From NCBI GenBank assembly GCA_028696435.1, contig JAQVHC010000014.1, positions 1 through 18,228 of the forward strand: DNA of 18,228 nt. The letters run 5' to 3'. The position numbers and the translations under genes are program-made. The notes under the pieces are model-generated. The model searched no databases and was not told the DNA's origin. It was given only the letters and a program-made list of their open reading frames with translations. This document shows, one piece after another, positions 6,503 through 15,296 of the stretch. This stretch comes from Actinomycetota bacterium. Its GTDB lineage: Bacteria > Actinomycetota > Humimicrobiia > Humimicrobiales > Humimicrobiaceae. The first letter of the stretch is position 1. Each line of letters begins with the position of its first letter.

Positions 6503-7726
6503 ATGTATTTAAAAAAATTAGAATTAATAAATTACAGAAATTATAGTAAGGTTAATTTAGATTTTGGAAAAGATACAATTCTAATTATTGGTAATAATGG
6601 AAATGGTAAAACAAATTTGCTGGAATCCATACATTATTTATCAACGGGCAAATCTCACAGGACTTACACTCAGGATGAAATAATCAAGTGGGGAAGTAAG
6701 CAGTCCTGGATAAGAGCTATCGTTGGTTCAGATGGGGTTAGCCCTGTGAACCATCTTATAGAAATAGAAATGCGAAAAGATAATGAAACCAGGATAAAGG
6801 TGGATAAGACAACCAGAAGAAAAAAGACAGATTTTGTGTCAATACTTCCCACTGTAATTTTTTCCCCTGACGATTTGAAAATTATAAAAGATGGTCCTTC
6901 AGAAAGGAGAAATTTTCTTGATAGTCTGCTTGAGAAAATTGATAGCAGCTATTACAGGCAGAGGCTGCAGTATCAGAAAATACTTGCTCAGAGGAATAGC
7001 CTGATTAAAAGTGCTGACAAAAGTGCCGGCAGTAAAATTGATAGAGAAATCAATTTAACTCTTGAGGCCTGGGATAGCAATCTGGTAAAGTATGGGAGCA
7101 GTGTTATAAAAAAGAGATATGAACTCCTGGACGAAATAAGACCGGAATTTAAAGATTACATGGAGAACTTTTTTAAAGGAGTGTCTGCAGATATATTTTA
7201 TGTATTCAGCTGGAACAGAAAAAATATGCCGGATAGTTTTGAGAATGAAAGTTCCGGGAATTATCAGGATGTAGAAATTCAGGATGAAGATAATTCTGTA
7301 GTGGGGAGTATGGAGAGGAACCTGGAAGAAGTTTTTTACAGAAAATTAAGAGAAAATATTGATAAAGATATGCAGTATAAAATTACAACGATAGGACCAC
7401 ACAGGGATGATTTTGTAATTCTGCTTAACGGGAAAAATTTGAGGTTTTTTGGATCCCAGGGACAGCAGAGAGTAGCTTCTATATGTTTAAGGCTCTGTGA
7501 ACTGGACATATTAAAGGAAAAGATAAAAGAGGATCCCGTTCTTCTTCTGGATGATGTTTTCTCTGAGCTTGATATTGAAAGAAAAAAGATGCTTGTAAAA
7601 GCTGTCAAAAATAAATTCCAGACATTTATAACTGCTACAAATATGAGTTATCTTGATAAGCTGGACATGGAATTTGGCAGTAAACTGCTTGTCATGGATA
7701 ACGGCATAACACCTCTTGATTTATAA
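6503..7726 (+). CDS. recF: RecF, DNA replication and repair ATPase
   Basis: RecF is an SMC-like ATPase that acts with RecO and RecR to load RecA at gapped DNA. Visible marks: Walker A GNNGNGKT (30-37), the ABC-type signature region FFGSQGQQR (near 315-323) and Walker B DPVLLLDDVFSELD (about 344-357). The N terminus, with LELINYRNY, is family-typical. At 407 residues it is about 35-40 longer than common RecF proteins. The extra part appears to be an acidic, low-complexity insert at roughly 240-275 (with VEIQDEDNSVV). AAAGG lies a few bases before the ATG. It starts the recF-dciA-gyrB-gyrA group, but the gene upstream is a formate channel, not dnaN. Confidence 0.95.
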   Translation: MYLKKLELINYRNYSKVNLDFGKDTILIIGNNGNGKTNLLESIHYLSTGKSHRTYTQDEIIKWGSKQSWIRAIVGSDGVSPVNHLIEIEMRKDNETRIKVDKTTRRKKTDFVSILPTVIFSPDDLKIIKDGPSERRNFLDSLLEKIDSSYYRQRLQYQKILAQRNSLIKSADKSAGSKIDREINLTLEAWDSNLVKYGSSVIKKRYELLDEIRPEFKDYMENFFKGVSADIFYVFSWNRKNMPDSFENESSGNYQDVEIQDEDNSVVGSMERNLEEVFYRKLRENIDKDMQYKITTIGPHRDDFVILLNGKNLRFFGSQGQQRVASICLRLCELDILKEKIKEDPVLLLDDVFSELDIERKKMLVKAVKNKFQTFITATNMSYLDKLDMEFGSKLLVMDNGITPLDL

Positions 7727-7774
7727 AGGGTTTATAAAAAATTAGAATTTATTTTATGTTTATATGTAACAGAT

Positions 7775-8068
7775 ATGAAAGAAATTGAGGATATAAAAAA
7801 TATAATCGGTGACCTTGTAAGGGATTTAAATATGGAGGCCAAATTAAACGTTACTAACATATTTAATCACTGGGAAGAAATTGTAGGAACCGAAATAAGC
7901 AGAAAAGCAAAACCAGATAAAATAGTCAGAAATACATTATATGTGTCAGTAGCCAGTTCTACATGGGCAAATGAACTCGGGATGATGTCCAATCAACTGA
8001 TTGATAGGATAAATTCATTCGTTGGAGAAGATGTAGTTAAAAGCATAAAATTCAGACAAAATCTTTAA
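7775..8068 (+). CDS. DUF721 / DciA-like protein
   Basis: This 97-residue protein matches the DUF721 family pattern: an amphipathic N terminus, IFNHWEEIVGTEISRKAKP (about 29-47), then a strand/turn LYVSVASSTWANEL (55-68) and QLIDRINSFVGEDVV (73-87). DUF721 includes DciA, which loads the replicative helicase in bacteria lacking DnaC/DnaI. Short members of this kind are often found between recF and gyrB in anaerobes and actinobacteria. No good SD is visible before the ATG, so the start could be a few codons off. It is 48 bases after recF. Confidence 0.8.
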   Translation: MKEIEDIKNIIGDLVRDLNMEAKLNVTNIFNHWEEIVGTEISRKAKPDKIVRNTLYVSVASSTWANELGMMSNQLIDRINSFVGEDVVKSIKFRQNL

Positions 8069-8087
8069 AATTTACAGCCCCGTTTTA

Positions 8088-8116
8088 ACCAAATTTTGGT
8101 CAAAATATGGTATAAT
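8088..8116 (+). promoter_or_regulatory. Candidate gyrB promoter, extended -10, with overlapping palindrome
   Basis: A perfect TATAAT (8111-8116) is preceded by TGG (8108-8110), giving an extended -10 element. No good -35 exists at normal spacing. A 13-base inverted repeat, ACCAAA T TTTGGT (8088-8100), occupies the -35 region and could be an operator or simply the tail of the preceding gene. Confidence 0.5.
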
Positions 8117-8182
8117 ATAGCCTGATATTGGTATTAAAATTACCTGAATATTAGCAGGAAAATTTTTATATTCAATCAATAT

Positions 8183-8229
8183 AAGGGTAATGGGTATTAA
8201 GACAGTTCTTATACTTACTTATTACCCTT
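8183..8229 (+). promoter_or_regulatory. Inverted repeat in the gyrB 5' leader
   Basis: AAGGGTAAT (8183-8191) and ATTACCCTT (8221-8229) form a nine-base perfect stem enclosing a small hairpin (TAAGA/TCTTA around 8198-8210). It lies between the extended -10 promoter and the gyrB start. It has no following T tract beyond a few bases, so a leader structure is likelier than a terminator. Confidence 0.4.
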
Positions 8230-8277
8230 TATTTGTGTATCTAATAGAATAAATTGACGGAAAGGCGGAGATTTTCT

Positions 8278-10182
8278 TTGGAAAAATCAAGCTATGATGC
8301 TAAAGATATAACAGTTCTCGAAGGACTATCTGCAGTTCGCAAGAGACCGAGCATGTATATTGGCTCAACCGGTTCGAGGGGACTTCACCACCTCATTTAT
8401 GAAGTTGTAGACAACAGTATAGATGAAGCAATGGCCGGGTTCTGTGATAGTGTGATGGTTGTATTAAATGCAGATGACTCTGTTACTGTAGTGGATAATG
8501 GACGCGGGATACCTGTTAAAAAAGTGGAAAAATATGATAGGTCGGCAGTTGAAATAGTACTTACAAAACTGCATGCAGGAGGCAAATTTGGAGGTGAAGG
8601 ATATAAAGTATCCGGTGGATTGCATGGTGTCGGAGTTTCTGTTGTAAATGCTCTCTCGGAGAAATTAACTGCAGAGGTAAGAAGGGATGGATATATTTAC
8701 AGGCAGGATTTTAAAAGAGGAGAACCTGTTACCGACCTTATAAAAGGTGAAAAAACTACTGCTCATGGGACTGCAATTACTTTCTATCCGGATAGAGAAA
8801 TATTTGAGGAGATAGATTACAAATTTGAGATACTTGCAAGCAGAATGAAGGAAATGGCTTTTTTAAACAGAGGTTTAAAAATAACTCTGGTAGATTCAAG
8901 AGAAGAGCCAGAAAAGAAAGAAGTATATCAGTATGATGGTGGAATAGTGGATTTTGTAAAGTATCTATGTGAGAAAAAAGATGTTCTGCATAAAAATGTG
9001 ATTTATTTCAAAAATGAAGCAGATGACCATGAAGTAGAAGTTGCTATGCAATACACAACCGGTTATGCGGAAAGCATATTTTCATTTGCCAATAATATAA
9101 ATACTACAGAAGGCGGAACACATCTGAGTGGTTTTAAAGGCGCGCTTACAAGGACAATAAATGATTATGCGCGAAGTACGAATATGCTAAAGGAAAAAGA
9201 TGAAAATCTTTCAGGTGAAGATATAAGGGAAGGCCTTACTGCTATTATAAGTGTTAAGCTAAAAGACCCTCAATTTGAAGGTCAGACTAAAACCAGACTG
9301 GGCAACAGTGAAATAAAAAGTTTTGTTGAATCTACTGTTAATACAAAACTTTCTGAATTTCTGGAAGAAAATCCAGCAATAGGTAAAGTTATAGTAGGCA
9401 AATGTATAGAAGCTTCCAGAGCAAGAGCTGCAGCAAGAAAAGCAAGGGATCTTACCAGAAAGAAATCCCTGCTGGAAAGCAGTTCCCTTCCGGGTAAACT
9501 CGCTGATTGTTCCATAAATGACCCAAAATATTGCGAATTATTTCTCGTAGAGGGGGATTCAGCAGGAGGAAGTGCAAAGCAGGCAAGGGATAGGAGATTT
9601 CAGGCAATCCTGCCTCTGAGGGGTAAGATATTAAATGTTGAGAAAGCAAGATTAAACAGGGTGTTGAGCAGCGAAGAAATTCAGGCAATAATAACTGCTA
9701 TGGGCTCGGGAATAGGGGAAGATTTTGATATTAGAAATGCCAGATATAATAAGATAATAATAATGACAGATGCTGATGTTGACGGAGCACATATAAGAAC
9801 ATTAATTCTGACTTTTCTTTATCGTTACATGCCGGAATTAATTGAAGCCGGTTATGTTTATATAGCACAGCCACCTTTATATCAGGTTAAAAATAATAAA
9901 GAAGTTTCTTATGCATACAGTGATAAAGAACTCGAGAGCCTTAAGGAGAAATATGAGGATAAAAAGATTACTGTCCAGCAGTATAAAGGTCTGGGAGAAA
10001 TGGACCCCGAGCAGCTCTGGGAAACAACAATGAATCCAGAGTCAAGAACACTGCTTAAAGTTGAAATTGAAGATAAACTGATTGCTGATGATGTTTTTTC
10101 AACTCTGATGGGCGATAAAGTAGAACCAAGAAGAGAGTTTATTGAGAAAAATGCGAGAGGCGTATCCTTTATAGATATATAA
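8278..10182 (+). CDS. gyrB: DNA gyrase subunit B
   Basis: This is the ATPase and TOPRIM subunit of DNA gyrase, which introduces negative supercoils. GHKL ATPase motifs: EVVDNSIDEA (42-51), DNGRGIP (73-79) and GGLHGVGVSVVNAL (113-126). The TOPRIM catalytic set is EGDSAGG (425-431) and DADVDG (498-503), followed by the gyrase C-terminal region with QYKGLGEMDPEQLW. The length of 634 residues is normal. I chose the TTG at 8278, with GGAG (8267-8270) seven bases upstream, which puts the start at the usual distance from DITVLEGL. An in-frame TTG at 8254 would add eight residues. A TTG start is a weak-initiation feature in a key gene. Confidence 0.97.
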   Translation: MEKSSYDAKDITVLEGLSAVRKRPSMYIGSTGSRGLHHLIYEVVDNSIDEAMAGFCDSVMVVLNADDSVTVVDNGRGIPVKKVEKYDRSAVEIVLTKLHAGGKFGGEGYKVSGGLHGVGVSVVNALSEKLTAEVRRDGYIYRQDFKRGEPVTDLIKGEKTTAHGTAITFYPDREIFEEIDYKFEILASRMKEMAFLNRGLKITLVDSREEPEKKEVYQYDGGIVDFVKYLCEKKDVLHKNVIYFKNEADDHEVEVAMQYTTGYAESIFSFANNINTTEGGTHLSGFKGALTRTINDYARSTNMLKEKDENLSGEDIREGLTAIISVKLKDPQFEGQTKTRLGNSEIKSFVESTVNTKLSEFLEENPAIGKVIVGKCIEASRARAAARKARDLTRKKSLLESSSLPGKLADCSINDPKYCELFLVEGDSAGGSAKQARDRRFQAILPLRGKILNVEKARLNRVLSSEEIQAIITAMGSGIGEDFDIRNARYNKIIIMTDADVDGAHIRTLILTFLYRYMPELIEAGYVYIAQPPLYQVKNNKEVSYAYSDKELESLKEKYEDKKITVQQYKGLGEMDPEQLWETTMNPESRTLLKVEIEDKLIADDVFSTLMGDKVEPRREFIEKNARGVSFIDI

Positions 10183-10348
10183 TTAGTAATTTTATTGTAG
10201 CAGGCAAAAGGGTACTTTTTATATACGAATAAAAGAATGAAATAAATGTATAAATATATATAGGGTAAAGATAGTACTTAATAGTTATTAGTAAAGGTAA
10301 AATTTAAAATAGAATGGTGGGTAATAGTAAAGTCAGGTGTAAGAATAA

Positions 10349-12781
10349 ATGGTATTTGAATTAAGAGGTAAAGTAAAAAATATTGAAATTGAATCCGAAA
10401 TGCAGGATTCATATTTGAGCTATGCTATGAGTGTAATTATCGGCAGGGCGTTACCTGATGTGAGAGATGGCCTAAAGCCAGTTCACAGGAGAATATTGTA
10501 TGCCATGAATGATATGGGGATGAAATCCAGTTCACCATATAAAAAGTGCGCACGTATTGTGGGTGAGGTTCTTGGAAAGTATCACCCGCATGGTGATACA
10601 GCAGTTTATGATGCTATGGTGCGAATGGCCCAGGATTTTTCCCAGCGTTATGTTTTGATAGATGGACATGGAAATTTTGGTTCTGTTGATGGTGACAGAG
10701 CTGCTGCTATGAGATATACCGAGGCAAGGCTTTCTCCTATTGCAGAGGAACTTCTGGCTGATATTGACAAGGACACAGTAGATTTTATAGATAATTTTGA
10801 TAGCTCCCTAAAAGAGCCGGTGGTATTGCCTGCCAAATTTCCAAATCTTTTAGTCAATGGTTCCTCCGGTATTGCGGTAGGAATGGCTACAAATATACCC
10901 CCGCACAACCTCGGCGAGGTGATTGATGGGGTAATCCATTGTATAGATAATCCTGAATGTTCGGTTAAGGATCTTATGAAAAGGATTAAGGGTCCGGATT
11001 TTCCTACCGGTGGAATAATAATGGGCATAGGGGGAATTAAGGAAGCTTATGAAACAGGAAGAGGCCGTATTGTCGTAAGGGGAAGGGTACATCAGGAACA
11101 GCCTAAAAAAGGCAGAACCCAGGTAATAATAACCGAGATTCCATACCAGGTTAACAAATCTAATCTTATTGAAAAAATAGCCGAACTGGTAAGAACTAAA
11201 AAAATAGAAGGAATTAATGATCTAAGGGACGAATCCGATAAAAGCGGAATGAGAGTAGTTATAGAACTAAAAAAGGATGCAGTCCCGAGTGTGGTGATTA
11301 ATTCCTTATACAAAAATACCCAGCTTGAAGATACTTTTGGAATAATAATGCTGGCTCTTGTTGATGGTATACCAAAAACTTTAAGTCTCCGGAGCTTAAT
11401 AGATGAGTATATAAAACACAGATACAATGTTGTAGTAAGAAGGACAAAATTTGAGCTAAAAAAAGCCGAGGAACGAGAACACATACTGCAGGGACTCTTG
11501 ATAGCGCTGGATAATCTGGATGAAGTAATTAAAACTATAAGGTCATCAAAAGATGTCCCTACTGCAAGGGAAAGGCTTGTAAAGAAATTTAAGCTTACTG
11601 TGATACAGGCACAGGCAATACTTGACCTTAGATTACATCGTTTGACCGGTCTTGAGCGGGACAAAATAAAAGAGGAACATAAACAATTGATAGAGCTGAT
11701 AGACAGGCTAAAGAAAATCCTCGGAGATGATAAGTTGATATATGGAGTGATTAAAGAAGAGCTGAAGGAGATAAAGAAAAAGTATGGTGATGAAAGAAGA
11801 ACAGATATAACTACAGATATTTCGGATATTGAGATTGAAGATTTAATACCAGAAGAAGAAAACGTAATATCCATCTCTCATTCAGGTTATATCAAAAGAG
11901 TTCCGGTGACAACATATAGAAAACAGGGAAGAGGTGGTAAGGGAGTAACCGGAACTAATTTAAAGGAGGATGATTTTGTAGAGCATCTTTTTATAGCATC
12001 AACTCATCACTACATAATGTTTTTCTCAAATATGGGGAAAGTTTACAGAATGAAGGTTCATCAGATTCCTACGGGGAGCAGAATGTCAAAAGGCAAAGCT
12101 ATTGTAAACTTACTTCCATTTGTACCCGGTGAAAGAGTTGCTGCGATAATTGCTGTAAAGGATTATGGTGAGGACCAGTATTTAATAATGGCAACCAAAA
12201 AAGGTATGATTAAAAAAACTTCTATAGAAGCTTACAATACTTCAAGAAAAGATGGAATTATAGCTATTAATATTAAAGAAGGCGATGAATTAATAGGAGT
12301 AGAAAAATCAAGCGGCAATGATGATATTATAATGGTTTCAAGAAATGGTCAGGCTATAAGATTTAGTGAAGAAGACTGCAGACCTATGGGAAGAGCTTCA
12401 CAGGGAGTAATAGGAATGAGGCTTTCAAAAGATGATGAGGTCCTTTCTATGATGGTAGTAAAAGAAACAGACGCAGACCTTTTTGTTCTGACCGAAAATG
12501 GATACGGCAAAAGAACAAAGCTCTCAGAATATAAGAAACAGAATAGAGGCGGGCTTGGTGTTAAAACTTTAAAGATTACCGGGAAAAAAGGGAAAGTATC
12601 CGGTGCCGGTATATTAAAGGATGAGTATGATGTTATGGTTATTTCTGATACCGGTGTACTTATAAGAATCCCGGCTAAATCAATATCAAGAATGGGTAGA
12701 TCTACAGAGGGAGTTAAGATTATTAATCTTGGAGATAAAGCAAAGGTTGCTTCTTATTCAATTGTTGCATCAGAGGATTGA
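10349..12781 (+). CDS. gyrA: DNA gyrase subunit A
   Basis: This 810-residue DNA breakage/rejoining subunit has its catalytic tyrosine in AAAMRYTEAR (Y123). The quinolone-region motif is GDTAVYD, with Thr84 where E. coli has Ser83 and Asp88 at the Asp87 position. The C-terminal beta-pinwheel carries the gyrase-specific GyrA box QGRGGKG (526-532), which separates it from ParC/topoisomerase IV, and repeated blades such as RMGRSTEGVKI. It lies 166 bases after gyrB. The spacer contains an AT hairpin-like stretch but no strong terminator, so co-transcription is possible. AGGTG is about nine bases before the ATG. Confidence 0.97.
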   Translation: MVFELRGKVKNIEIESEMQDSYLSYAMSVIIGRALPDVRDGLKPVHRRILYAMNDMGMKSSSPYKKCARIVGEVLGKYHPHGDTAVYDAMVRMAQDFSQRYVLIDGHGNFGSVDGDRAAAMRYTEARLSPIAEELLADIDKDTVDFIDNFDSSLKEPVVLPAKFPNLLVNGSSGIAVGMATNIPPHNLGEVIDGVIHCIDNPECSVKDLMKRIKGPDFPTGGIIMGIGGIKEAYETGRGRIVVRGRVHQEQPKKGRTQVIITEIPYQVNKSNLIEKIAELVRTKKIEGINDLRDESDKSGMRVVIELKKDAVPSVVINSLYKNTQLEDTFGIIMLALVDGIPKTLSLRSLIDEYIKHRYNVVVRRTKFELKKAEEREHILQGLLIALDNLDEVIKTIRSSKDVPTARERLVKKFKLTVIQAQAILDLRLHRLTGLERDKIKEEHKQLIELIDRLKKILGDDKLIYGVIKEELKEIKKKYGDERRTDITTDISDIEIEDLIPEEENVISISHSGYIKRVPVTTYRKQGRGGKGVTGTNLKEDDFVEHLFIASTHHYIMFFSNMGKVYRMKVHQIPTGSRMSKGKAIVNLLPFVPGERVAAIIAVKDYGEDQYLIMATKKGMIKKTSIEAYNTSRKDGIIAINIKEGDELIGVEKSSGNDDIIMVSRNGQAIRFSEEDCRPMGRASQGVIGMRLSKDDEVLSMMVVKETDADLFVLTENGYGKRTKLSEYKKQNRGGLGVKTLKITGKKGKVSGAGILKDEYDVMVISDTGVLIRIPAKSISRMGRSTEGVKIINLGDKAKVASYSIVASED

Positions 12782-12925
12782 GAGGGATTGAGGGGAAAAG
12801 TAATTGTAAGTAAGAAAATTAATTATATATTTTAAAAATCGGTTTAAAAATAGATGTTTTGATATTTATGATACTTTTTATATAATACAGTTTATACAGA
12901 TTAAGGTCTGGCATTTGTGTTTTCC

Positions 12926-12954
12926 TTGACAAAAAAATATTAAATTGCTATTTT
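12926..12954 (+). promoter_or_regulatory. Promoter of the tRNA-Ile/tRNA-Ala pair
   Basis: A perfect TTGACA (12926-12931) is followed after 17 bases by TATTTT (12949-12954), 24 bases before the tRNA-Ile 5' end. This suggests the tRNAs are transcribed on their own and not only by read-through from gyrA. Confidence 0.55.
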
Positions 12955-12977
12955 TCATCTGGTAAAAAAATAAGTGG

Positions 12978-13054
12978 GGGCCTATAGCTCAGTTGGTTAG
13001 AGCGCATCCCTGATAAGGATGAGGCCTCTGGTTCGAGTCCAGATAGGCCCACCA
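12978..13054 (+). tRNA. tRNA-Ile (anticodon GAT)
   Basis: This is a 77-base cloverleaf. The acceptor GGGCCTA (12978-12984) pairs with TAGGCCC (13044-13050), the D arm contains AGTTGGTTAGAG, the anticodon GAT lies at 13012-13014 in loop CTGATAA, and the T loop contains GGTTCGAGTCC. A73 and an encoded CCA (13052-13054) are present. Confidence 0.97.
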
Positions 13055-13130
13055 TTATTATTTATTTAGGGTTTTACTATTATTTGGGTTCTATTATAAT
13101 TTAGTTTAGGCTCTATTATATTTACTATGT

Positions 13131-13206
13131 GGGGGTGTAGCTCAGCTGGGAGAGCGCCTGCCTTGCAAGCAGGAGGTCAGCGGTTCGATCCCGCTCATCT
13201 CCACCA
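13131..13206 (+). tRNA. tRNA-Ala (anticodon TGC)
   Basis: This is a 76-base cloverleaf. The acceptor GGGGGTG (13131-13137) pairs with CATCTCC (13196-13202), with two G-T wobbles. The anticodon TGC lies at 13164-13166 in loop CTTGCAA, the T arm contains GCGGTTCGATCCCGC, and CCA is encoded (13204-13206). The G10-C/Ala pattern is typical, although the first-three pair set contains a wobble. Confidence 0.97.
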
Positions 13207-13209
13207 GAT

Positions 13210-13233
13210 ATAAAATAAAAAGTTTTATTTTAT
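13210..13233 (+). terminator. AT-only hairpin after tRNA-Ala, possible weak terminator
   Basis: ATAAAATAAAA (13210-13220) and TTTTATTTTAT (13223-13233) are perfect inverted repeats separated by two bases, directly after the tRNA CCA end. It contains no G-C pairs, so termination would rely on the U-rich arm alone. Confidence 0.35.
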
Positions 13234-13330
13234 TACCCTTTCTTTATATAATTAAGCAATATCAGTGTCGGTAAAAATAATAACAAAAAATAGTAAGAGG
13301 AATCTTTATTTCTCATAGGATACATTTAAT

Positions 13331-13816
13331 ATGACAGATATCTGGCTTGAAACATTTCTTGGTAAGATAGGGAAATATATTTTGGCTTTTCTATCCCGGT
13401 ATTATTACTTTATAATTCCCGTAGTTCTTATCTACGGAATTTTTTTAACTCTTTCTTCCTATAATCTGAAAAGAATTGAAAAGGAAGCTAATTCGGAAGT
13501 AGTTAAGCAGGCAAAGAATATTATAGAAAAAAATCCTGACATAGGTTATGTAGACCTGGTCGCTAAAATAGAAATTCCATGGGAAAAAATAATAGAAAAT
13601 CGTTCTTTTTTTCCTTATATCTCGGGAGCATCAGACCTGTGGGTGGCAGGGACAAGTGATTTTAATGTTAAAAAAATTGTTGCATATGATGATGAAAAGA
13701 TAAAAGCGATCCTTGAAAGGAATGGTATTAATAATTTTGGTGTGAAACCCGGTACCCCAAAAAATTTATATACTGAATATACAAGGAGAATAACAGATAG
13801 AGAAGAAGAGTGGTAG
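13331..13816 (+). CDS. Hypothetical single-span membrane protein
   Basis: I do not recognise this 161-residue protein. It has a short cytoplasmic start, one strong membrane segment (about 24-43, rich in Tyr, Ile, Val and Leu) and then a charged extracytoplasmic domain. That domain has a helix with EKEANSEVVKQAKNIIEK (50-67) and a compact region with Trp84, PYISGASDLWVAG (95-107) and a basic/acidic tail ending REEEW. The N-in, C-out topology would follow from the positive charges before and after the span only weakly. AGGA lies about ten bases before the ATG. It follows the tRNA pair and converges with the PTS permease gene. Confidence 0.65.
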   Translation: MTDIWLETFLGKIGKYILAFLSRYYYFIIPVVLIYGIFLTLSSYNLKRIEKEANSEVVKQAKNIIEKNPDIGYVDLVAKIEIPWEKIIENRSFFPYISGASDLWVAGTSDFNVKKIVAYDDEKIKAILERNGINNFGVKPGTPKNLYTEYTRRITDREEEW

Positions 13817-13937
13817 CACAGCTATTATAATTCAATTACACCGGTCAACAATAAAAATAGTATAAACATAGCTGAAAAGCGGAGTAGTTGAAAATAATAA
13901 TAGTTTAGAGCACCAGCTAAAGCAGATTAAAGCAGGC

Positions 13938-15296
13938 TTACGTAAACAAATTAAACACCGGTTCTACAACTTTTAGCAGAATCCAGAAAAATATATTGGA
14001 ACTTCCCCCGATACTCGAAATTTTCTTAAAGCCTTCCATGAGTTCAAGATCATATTTAAGGAAAAAATCTGTAAATACATCGCCCATATTACCTGTTATC
14101 CAGAGAATAATAGGGATTATAATAATTGCCGGGATAATACTTCTTATTATATCACCATTAGATATAGTGATGACCCAGGTTAATATAATGGGAAGCATTA
14201 TGAGGTCTGCAGAGGGAAGTACTGTATTTCCCGGTAAAATTGTTGAAATATAAACAGTTAATGGAATTATAAAAACAGATAAAACAAGTGTGGGGGGCAT
14301 ACCGGCCAGTATTACAGGGTCAAGACCAATATATATTTCTCTTTTTGTTATTTTCCTTTTTATAAAATCTTTTATATCTTTTATTGTAGGACTAAGGCCT
14401 TTAAAGAGAAGATTTACAGCTCTTGGGAACATTGTAAAAATGGCGGACAAAACCAGACCTCTTGTCAGGGAATAGAGGAGATTGGCACCGGGATTAAGGA
14501 AAAAATTCCTGTAACGGGTAATTGCTCCTATTATGAAACCTAAAATGAAGCCAGTTATCGTTGGTTCTGAAAAAATTCCCACTTTATACTGAATTTCTTC
14601 ATAGAAAAGGTGCACCTTTTTGATAAAAGGAATTTTATCAAAGATTGTATTTATTAAATGTGATATGGGCGCCCAGCAAATGACTGGTGCCGCAGGAGTT
14701 GATATACCATTAATTCCAAAATAATTGTTAATATATATTGCATATATGTCTGACAAAATTAAAGTTATAACTGCTGTTATTAATGCGACCAGTATAGCAA
14801 CCCACCTCAGGCCTGTAATGGAGAAAACAAGTGAACCTGCAAGTAAAAAGCTCCAGTAATTCCAGAGGTCAATATTTATTGTTCTGGTAAAATGCAGGAG
14901 AAGCATAATTATATTTAAAATAAAAACACCTATTATTATGTGAAGGGTAACCGGAGAATTTAAGATAGTAACTTTAGAAACAAGCCAGCCTGCGTCAATA
15001 GTTGTATATTCTTTTGTAGAATTTAAAATTATCGTATTTGTAATAGGTTTAAAAAAGTTTACAAAAAGTGTAAGAAGAATAGATACACTCATCATACCCA
15101 CCAGAATAAAGGCACAATTTTTTAAATTCTTAAGCGGCTTTCTTGTGATGGTGAGGCTTATTATAAGTAATATTATTGGTATCAAAAAAACAGGTCCAAT
15201 ATTAATTATGTATTCAATTACTTTGCTTGTTACCGGCATAAAATTATTTTTTAAAGTTTTTAATGATGATGTTATATTATACTTACTATTCAGCAT
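13938..15296 (-). CDS. PTS galactitol-type EIIC membrane component (GatC-like), orphan
   Basis: This 452-residue, very hydrophobic protein has about ten to twelve membrane spans. It aligns by eye with E. coli GatC along its length: the N-terminal VIEYIINIGPVFLIPIIL (26-43), NIDLWNYWSF, an IPFIKKV loop, the central FSEPTITGFILGFIIGA, GLDPVILAG (about 324-332), the PGNTVLPSADL segment (about 354-364), and GDIIRS followed by a final hydrophobic stretch. EIIC forms the sugar channel of a PTS and needs EIIA and EIIB partners, HPr and EI; none is nearby. The substrate cannot be told: relatives carry galactitol or other polyols/pentoses. The SD is poor at 15296. An in-frame ATG at 15239 (Met20) lines up with the GatC start and may be real. 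It converges with the 161-residue gene. Confidence 0.82.
   Translation of the reverse strand: MLNSKYNITSSLKTLKNNFMPVTSKVIEYIINIGPVFLIPIILLIISLTITRKPLKNLKNCAFILVGMMSVSILLTLFVNFFKPITNTIILNSTKEYTTIDAGWLVSKVTILNSPVTLHIIIGVFILNIIMLLLHFTRTINIDLWNYWSFLLAGSLVFSITGLRWVAILVALITAVITLILSDIYAIYINNYFGINGISTPAAPVICWAPISHLINTIFDKIPFIKKVHLFYEEIQYKVGIFSEPTITGFILGFIIGAITRYRNFFLNPGANLLYSLTRGLVLSAIFTMFPRAVNLLFKGLSPTIKDIKDFIKRKITKREIYIGLDPVILAGMPPTLVLSVFIIPLTVYISTILPGNTVLPSADLIMLPIILTWVITISNGDIIRSIIPAIIIIPIILWITGNMGDVFTDFFLKYDLELMEGFKKISSIGGSSNIFFWILLKVVEPVFNLFT

Noticed and set aside
10183..10348. A terminator between gyrB and gyrA
   Set aside because: Only a short AT inverted repeat (TAATA/TATTA near 10280) is present, with no GC stem and no T tract.
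11092..11874. A 260-codon minus-strand frame within gyrA
   Set aside because: It is Ser/Leu/Ile-rich low-complexity antisense of a well-conserved gyrA region, with no domain signature.
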